A stretch of DNA of 64,000 bases from Xestospongia muta. Taxonomy: Eukaryota > Porifera > Demospongiae > Haplosclerida > Petrosiidae. Within the stretch, counting starts at the first letter, position 1; each line of letters opens with the position of its first letter. The DNA lies in NCBI GenBank assembly GCA_963693285.1, contig OY848918.1, positions 8,497,156-8,561,155 on the forward strand. The letters are read 5' to 3'. Made by a program: the position numbers and the translations under genes. Of this stretch, positions 59,760 to 64,000 are shown one piece after another. The notes beneath the pieces are model-generated. The model saw only the letters and a program-made list of their open reading frames with translations. It did no database searches and was not told the origin of the DNA.

Positions 59760-61459
59760 TGAGGTCCCACCTCCAGTGCCTCCTTATTTAGCTGATAATG
59801 ACCAGCCACCTCCGAAACCACTGTTCCATTCTGAGGATAATCCTTCTGTACCCTCTTACAATGATGAACATAGGCGGCTGCAGGCCCGGGCATACACGGG
59901 CAATGACCGGGTTGACTTGACCAAGCAATTCTAAATAATACCCTGAACAGATGTTATTACATCATAATTTACATAATAATAAGTGTTTGTTATTACAATA
60001 TTAGTACCCTCAAAGTTATTATGGCTAAACGTCAGGCTTCCTTACTCTCTTTTATTAACAACACCACACTGACTACTAAGAGGTTGAGGATAACAGATTC
60101 CCAAGAGGAAGATACTGATAGTAAGAATAACTTGTACAAACAAGCCTGGAGCATGTTGCATGTTGCATGATCAAGATTCAAGCACAGCATGCACTGATGC
60201 ACAGGAGCACAAGGTCACTGTCACACAGTATGAAAAATCATACAGTACATCTTCCATGTCTAAAATTGCAGTGATTTTATGACTTCATTTTAGTTTATCT
60301 ACCCCTGTAGTTGAACACATTGAGAGAGGATCATCAAATGAAGTTGCTACAGTACTTGATGCACTTCCTTCTACTAGTCTTTCCAGGGATATAGCAAAGA
60401 ATAAAAGTGACAGACCAGTTCAGCCTGAAGGCATTACCTTTCCTTCTAAGATGTATGGGACAGTTAAAAGGTCCTTCCAATCAAGCTGGTATCAGATATT
60501 TCCATGGATCGAGTATTCAGTAGAGAGAGATTGCGTATTCTGTTTTTCTTGCTGTTTTTTTGGAGTTAATGCTGATAGATGTCTAACGTACAGTGGTTTC
60601 TGTGATTGGAAACACGCAGGAACATCTCTGTAACTTGGCTCTACTGCACATCGAAAGAGATGTGTCTAGCAAACTTTGGGACATTCTTGACGAACTAGTT
60701 TTAAAGTTTTCACAGACTCATAAAAACAGTAGCTCCTTTCACATTAATAATATTAATAAATAAACTTAACCACACCCCAATGTGGACCACACCCCTTTTT
60801 CTGCCCGGGTGGAGTTGCAGTTCTGCAGCCGCCTATGATGATGAACCTGTGATAGCTCAGTATTCTGAAGTCAAGCATATAGCACTTCATACAGCTGAAG
60901 GAAATTATTCTGTTTTGAAGAGAGAAGAGAGAGAAGTCAGTTAAACATAGGTACACAATCACATGACTATATTATTATAGAGCAGAGAGAATAATTCTCA
61001 GTTACAACAGACTGGTTTGTATTCAACTCTAAATAATGAAGTAAGATATAATACAGTCAACTATATCATAACAACTTATATCATATTAGACAATCAAACC
61101 AATTGGAGCCAGAGCTGAGCCAAGAGGAGTTAGAAATATAATATATGTTGAACTAGGCAATGTCCCTAAGAACAGACCAATGGTACCTCCTACATCAAAT
61201 TTAGAGCAGTCTGTTATCTACTCTGATATCAAAGCACCAACTGACATTAATAAGGTATTTTATATAATATAACAATGTTGCCATCATCTTCTTTAATTGT
61301 CACTAACAGAGACTCTCTACAAAAGGTATTATGATACAGGCTCAGTTAGGAGAAATGGAGCTACCTCCATCACGTCCTCCTAAACCTGGTCCCAAACCTA
61401 TATCCCATGGCAGTGGAGGCCAGTCAACAACAGTAATTCCCTCTATACATCACCTGTAA
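59760..61459 (+). pseudogene. L9 tail remainder, split by a hAT element
   Basis: After the frameshift the tail exon continues to 59868, is interrupted by the hAT element, and resumes at 60838 with QYSEV and NYSVL (two codons lost, VKHIA for VKREHIA). The LYSTL exon, the IIYVEL/VIYSDI exon (about 61087-61253) and the last exon with SRPPKP to TAA 61457-61459 follow. All are out of reach of the 5' frame unless an alternative splice restores it. Confidence 0.6.
59869..60837 (+). mobile_element. Internally deleted hAT transposon with intact ends
   Basis: 969 bp flanked by an 8-bp target duplication ATGATGAA (59861-59868 and 60838-60845). It has exact 15-bp terminal inverted repeats CATAGGCGGCTGCAG (59869-59883 and 60823-60837) plus a subterminal CCCGGGCA repeat in inverse order. 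It carries a transposase start: exon 60021-60120 (MAKRQASLLSFIN) with donor GTAAGA, and exon from 60311 in matching phase with WYQIFPWIEYS, FCFSCCFF and CDWKHAG, a TTF-type zinc finger region. Near 60629 the sequence jumps to NLALLHIERDVSSKLWDIL, the end of the hAT dimerization domain, up to TAA at 60761-60763. The catalytic middle is deleted, so the copy cannot move itself but could be moved by a full-length relative. The TSD is perfect, so insertion is recent. Confidence 0.88.
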
Positions 61460-61702
61460 AATGATTATAACTCACTGCTGACTTATATATTGTTAAATAT
61501 GCCACCTTTTAGTTCATTATTTTATTTTGTCATGTTTTATATATTAATAGTTTTTAGCTTTTGTCAAACTAGTATAATTTATTTATTAACTATAATATGT
61601 TAACTAGTATTTGTTTACATATCAACTTCATATGATCACTTTGTATGATTATAGCAGCTGTCAGTATTAATTATTAATCACTAGTTTCTCAATATTCATT
61701 GT

Positions 61703-61750
<48 letters not shown>

Positions 61751-63240
61751 GCTAATGTATGTTTATTTAATATATTTACATCATCTGATGCATCATCCTT
61801 ATATCAAAGGTAAACTTATTTTATCTCATAAACAAACACACAGTACTATAGACCACATAAAACATAGAACAGTACACGAAGTAACTTGTGTACTACTTAA
61901 AATTAGTGTTAATTGACTAATGATATATGTATGATTAGCATATACAATAGTGGTAAGGTAAGTGGTAACTGACTGGGTATTTCATTTATTATTATTGTCA
62001 TAACATGAAACTGATAATGATAAAGTTAATTATAAATAGTTTTATTTTACCACAATATTATCAATGAAATATAATAACACAACAAACATGAAACTTACAA
62101 AAATCATCAAAGGAATTAACTAAAAATGGACCAGTTATTTATAAAACAAGCGAGTTAACAAGTTTTGAACTTTTAGTCACAAAATCTAATCAGACCATCT
62201 TCCATAATACATACACATGTACTTGTATAAATATTAATTAAAAGAAGGGTAGCTTATAGAAGCAGTGACTAGATATAGCCTGCTGCCACCACAATAGACA
62301 AAGCCCACCCCACTGAGTCACACCAATGTTAACTTCACCAGATAATGATAAAAAGATGTCTTGTTTATTTTATTTATTTATTGACTAATATATCTTATTT
62401 TTCTAATGTATATAGTTTAATACTTTTACTACCACTCACCCAGACCAACTCTCTGTAATGAAACAGCTATCCAATGGACCATATTGTATGCATTAAAAGC
62501 ATGACTGAGTGAATTAAATAAAGGAGGGAAATCAGAATAGTAGGTAGTTGTAATGGTGGTCTTGAAACCAGATATTCTCCTAGTGAAACTTCTGATTTCA
62601 AGACTGCTTTATTATATTAAAGTCATTTGAATTGCTAGGTATATTCATATATATTTCAGTTGTAAAGTAATCCACCAAATAAGAAATTTTATTTGAATGT
62701 TCTGGCTGTCATTGGCTATCTTCATCAGTAATATTACAAAAAGCATAGAGAGACAGTCAATAAATAAACCTAAAAAGAATAAACAACTAAGATAAGAATG
62801 TACTTTAAAACATGAGGACAATATAAGGATGAATAGTTAAGCTATGTATTAGTATTGGACAAAAGGTTAATATTACTTGTACTACATAATATATAACAAT
62901 ATAACATACTGAGTTATATTAATGTATGAAGTATATGATATGTACTAACTATATATATTATGTAATACTTAGTTGGCAATATTTATCAATTGTGTATGTG
63001 TTTGTATATTATGAACTCATAATGAAATAAACATAGATGATGTTGTTACATATTTCAACTAATTATTTATAGTAAACAGTATACCTTGTACAAACATTAT
63101 TTGAACTATAATCAATACCACTTTTATTATACATGTTACATACATGGTATATAACATATAGTATTAGGTGTTGTTCATGGAACAATGTTAGTTTGTGATC
63201 CAACTATTCCAGGCGATACTTGATGTCATAACAATAATAT
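61460..63240. repeat. Spacer repeat family, copy 4
   Basis: No gene is supported. Close match to 3874-5680, with (AT)n at about 61706-61748 and the minus-strand open stretch near 62460-62690 broken by a deletion. Confidence 0.6.
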
Positions 63241-63830
63241 GTTATAATAAAACAAGTCAGGTGTGTTGGTGTAATAGATACAACTTCAACGACTTGTACT
63301 ATTATAAAATCAGGTATGTCACTAACAGTATCATATATAACTAACAATGTACTATCATTATAAGGTCCTTCAGGGATACTCCTACAGGACTGGGTTTACA
63401 GCCTCTCACAAACACTTCAGTCACTCTCTACTGGTCAATTCACCCTGGATGGCAAGAACTAGAATAAAAAATTATAAGTTCTACAAGCTAATCCATTAAT
63501 CATTTACAATATTACAAAGAATACAGTGAACTACAGGTACTATTAGTACATCATGTGGGAATTAATGGTAGTAACAGATTATTCGTTGTTTTCACAAACT
63601 GCAAGTAAACCGAACACAATATTGTTTACAGTCAAACCTTTATTATGCATTGTTGACATTATATTGTGTAGTTCCAAGAATTCTTTATACATAGCATTGT
63701 ATTTGTTATTACTAACAATGTCATTGGTAATATACTAATTTAATATATTTATTCATTGACTTTGAAATGTGAATTTGTATCAAGAAACCAATTATTGACC
63801 AACAACACAAGCCATATCTGTAATTAAAGG
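63241..63830 (+). pseudogene. Receptor exon scraps before F3
   Basis: Ig-exon 3' end (about 63257-63311), 5' FN3-1 piece (about 63365-63440), first FN3-2 half piece, then the unrecognised open stretch 63553-63738 also seen at 7138 and 37100. Same block as before F1 and F2. Confidence 0.55.
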
Positions 63831-63835
63831 AAAAT

Positions 63836-64000
63836 ATGGTTATGAATTTCAGGTCAGTAATATTAGCAATACTAATACTAGCAGATGGTAAGAAATTACT
63901 AAGAATCAAATAGTTTTAATATCTTAAGTAATATGTTTTATTAGTTCTACAAGCAGTAGCACTACTGACTTATACCATTACTAACAACACAGAGGACTAT
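63836..64000 (+). CDS. F3: start of single-FN3 receptor (runs off the window)
   Basis: Signal exon 63836-63887 (identical in protein to F2: MVMNFRSVILAILILADG) and the start of the FN3 exon at 63945 (VLQAVALLTYTITNNTEDY). Phase is kept (52 nt, phase 1). Whether the gene is complete cannot be seen. Confidence 0.5.

Noticed and set aside
1..64000. tRNA, rRNA or other RNA genes
   Set aside because: I saw no cloverleaf-like or conserved RNA sequence in any spacer, though a profile search was not possible.

Overview
The window looks like AT-rich, intron-dense animal DNA. Exon-intron structure is read from conserved splice sites and from agreement of reading phase. Introns are very short (many 38 to 60 nt). 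The genes are extracellular Ig-like/FN3 receptors with single-pass membrane segments. Scraps of hAT, LINE and integrase-type elements are present. Compact introns plus Ig/FN3 receptors with tyrosine-rich tails suggest a sponge; a demosponge such as Amphimedon is my best guess, inferred and not proved.

Almost the whole window is one tandemly duplicated receptor cluster, nearly all on the + strand. I use four names. L-type genes (L1-L9): signal peptide, one Cys-rich Ig-like domain, two FN3 domains, Ser/Thr stalk, membrane helix, then a long tail with up to seven YxxV/L/I tyrosine motifs (four fit the ITIM consensus) and a C-terminal proline-rich segment. S-type (S1-S5): the same ectodomain joined to a different membrane exon and a roughly 50-residue tail with PIYDDV and TAYGYI motifs. 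N-type (N1, N2): a diverged Ig-like plus single FN3 ectodomain. F-type (F1-F3): a separate signal peptide exon directly followed by one FN3 domain.

Three models keep reading phase across every exon: S2 (14517-16414, 9 exons, 483 aa), L5 (31106-34075, 15 exons, 715 aa) and N1 (50172-51582, 5 exons, 322 aa). L2, L4 and L9 have intact ectodomain and membrane exons but damaged tails: L2 runs into an S-type cassette, L4 has a TGA, and L9 has a 2-nt deletion plus a hAT insertion. L1, L3, L6, L7 and L8 are broken or truncated. N2 is an inverted, 5'-deleted relative of N1 with another membrane exon.

Layout: S1 3' end (1-776); L1 (1505-3873); spacer; exon scraps and F1 (5585-7937); L2 (8794-11433); spacer; S2; N2 inverted (16922-18027); L3 (18653-20710); spacer and scraps; L4 (23299-26240); S3 relic; scraps; L5; spacer; F2 (37383-38514); L6 (40804-41892); L7 (43735-45732); LINE piece; S4; L8 (47305-49219); N1; an integrase/PHD relic region (52279-53667); S5; scraps; L9 (57707-61459) with hAT inside; spacer; F3 at the right edge. 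The spacers are themselves members of shared repeat families.

As a system, identical ectodomains joined to long ITIM-like or short tails, in a tandem array full of chimeras and pseudogenes, resemble paired-receptor and allorecognition clusters (vertebrate leukocyte receptors, Hydractinia Alr). An immune or self-recognition role is inference only.
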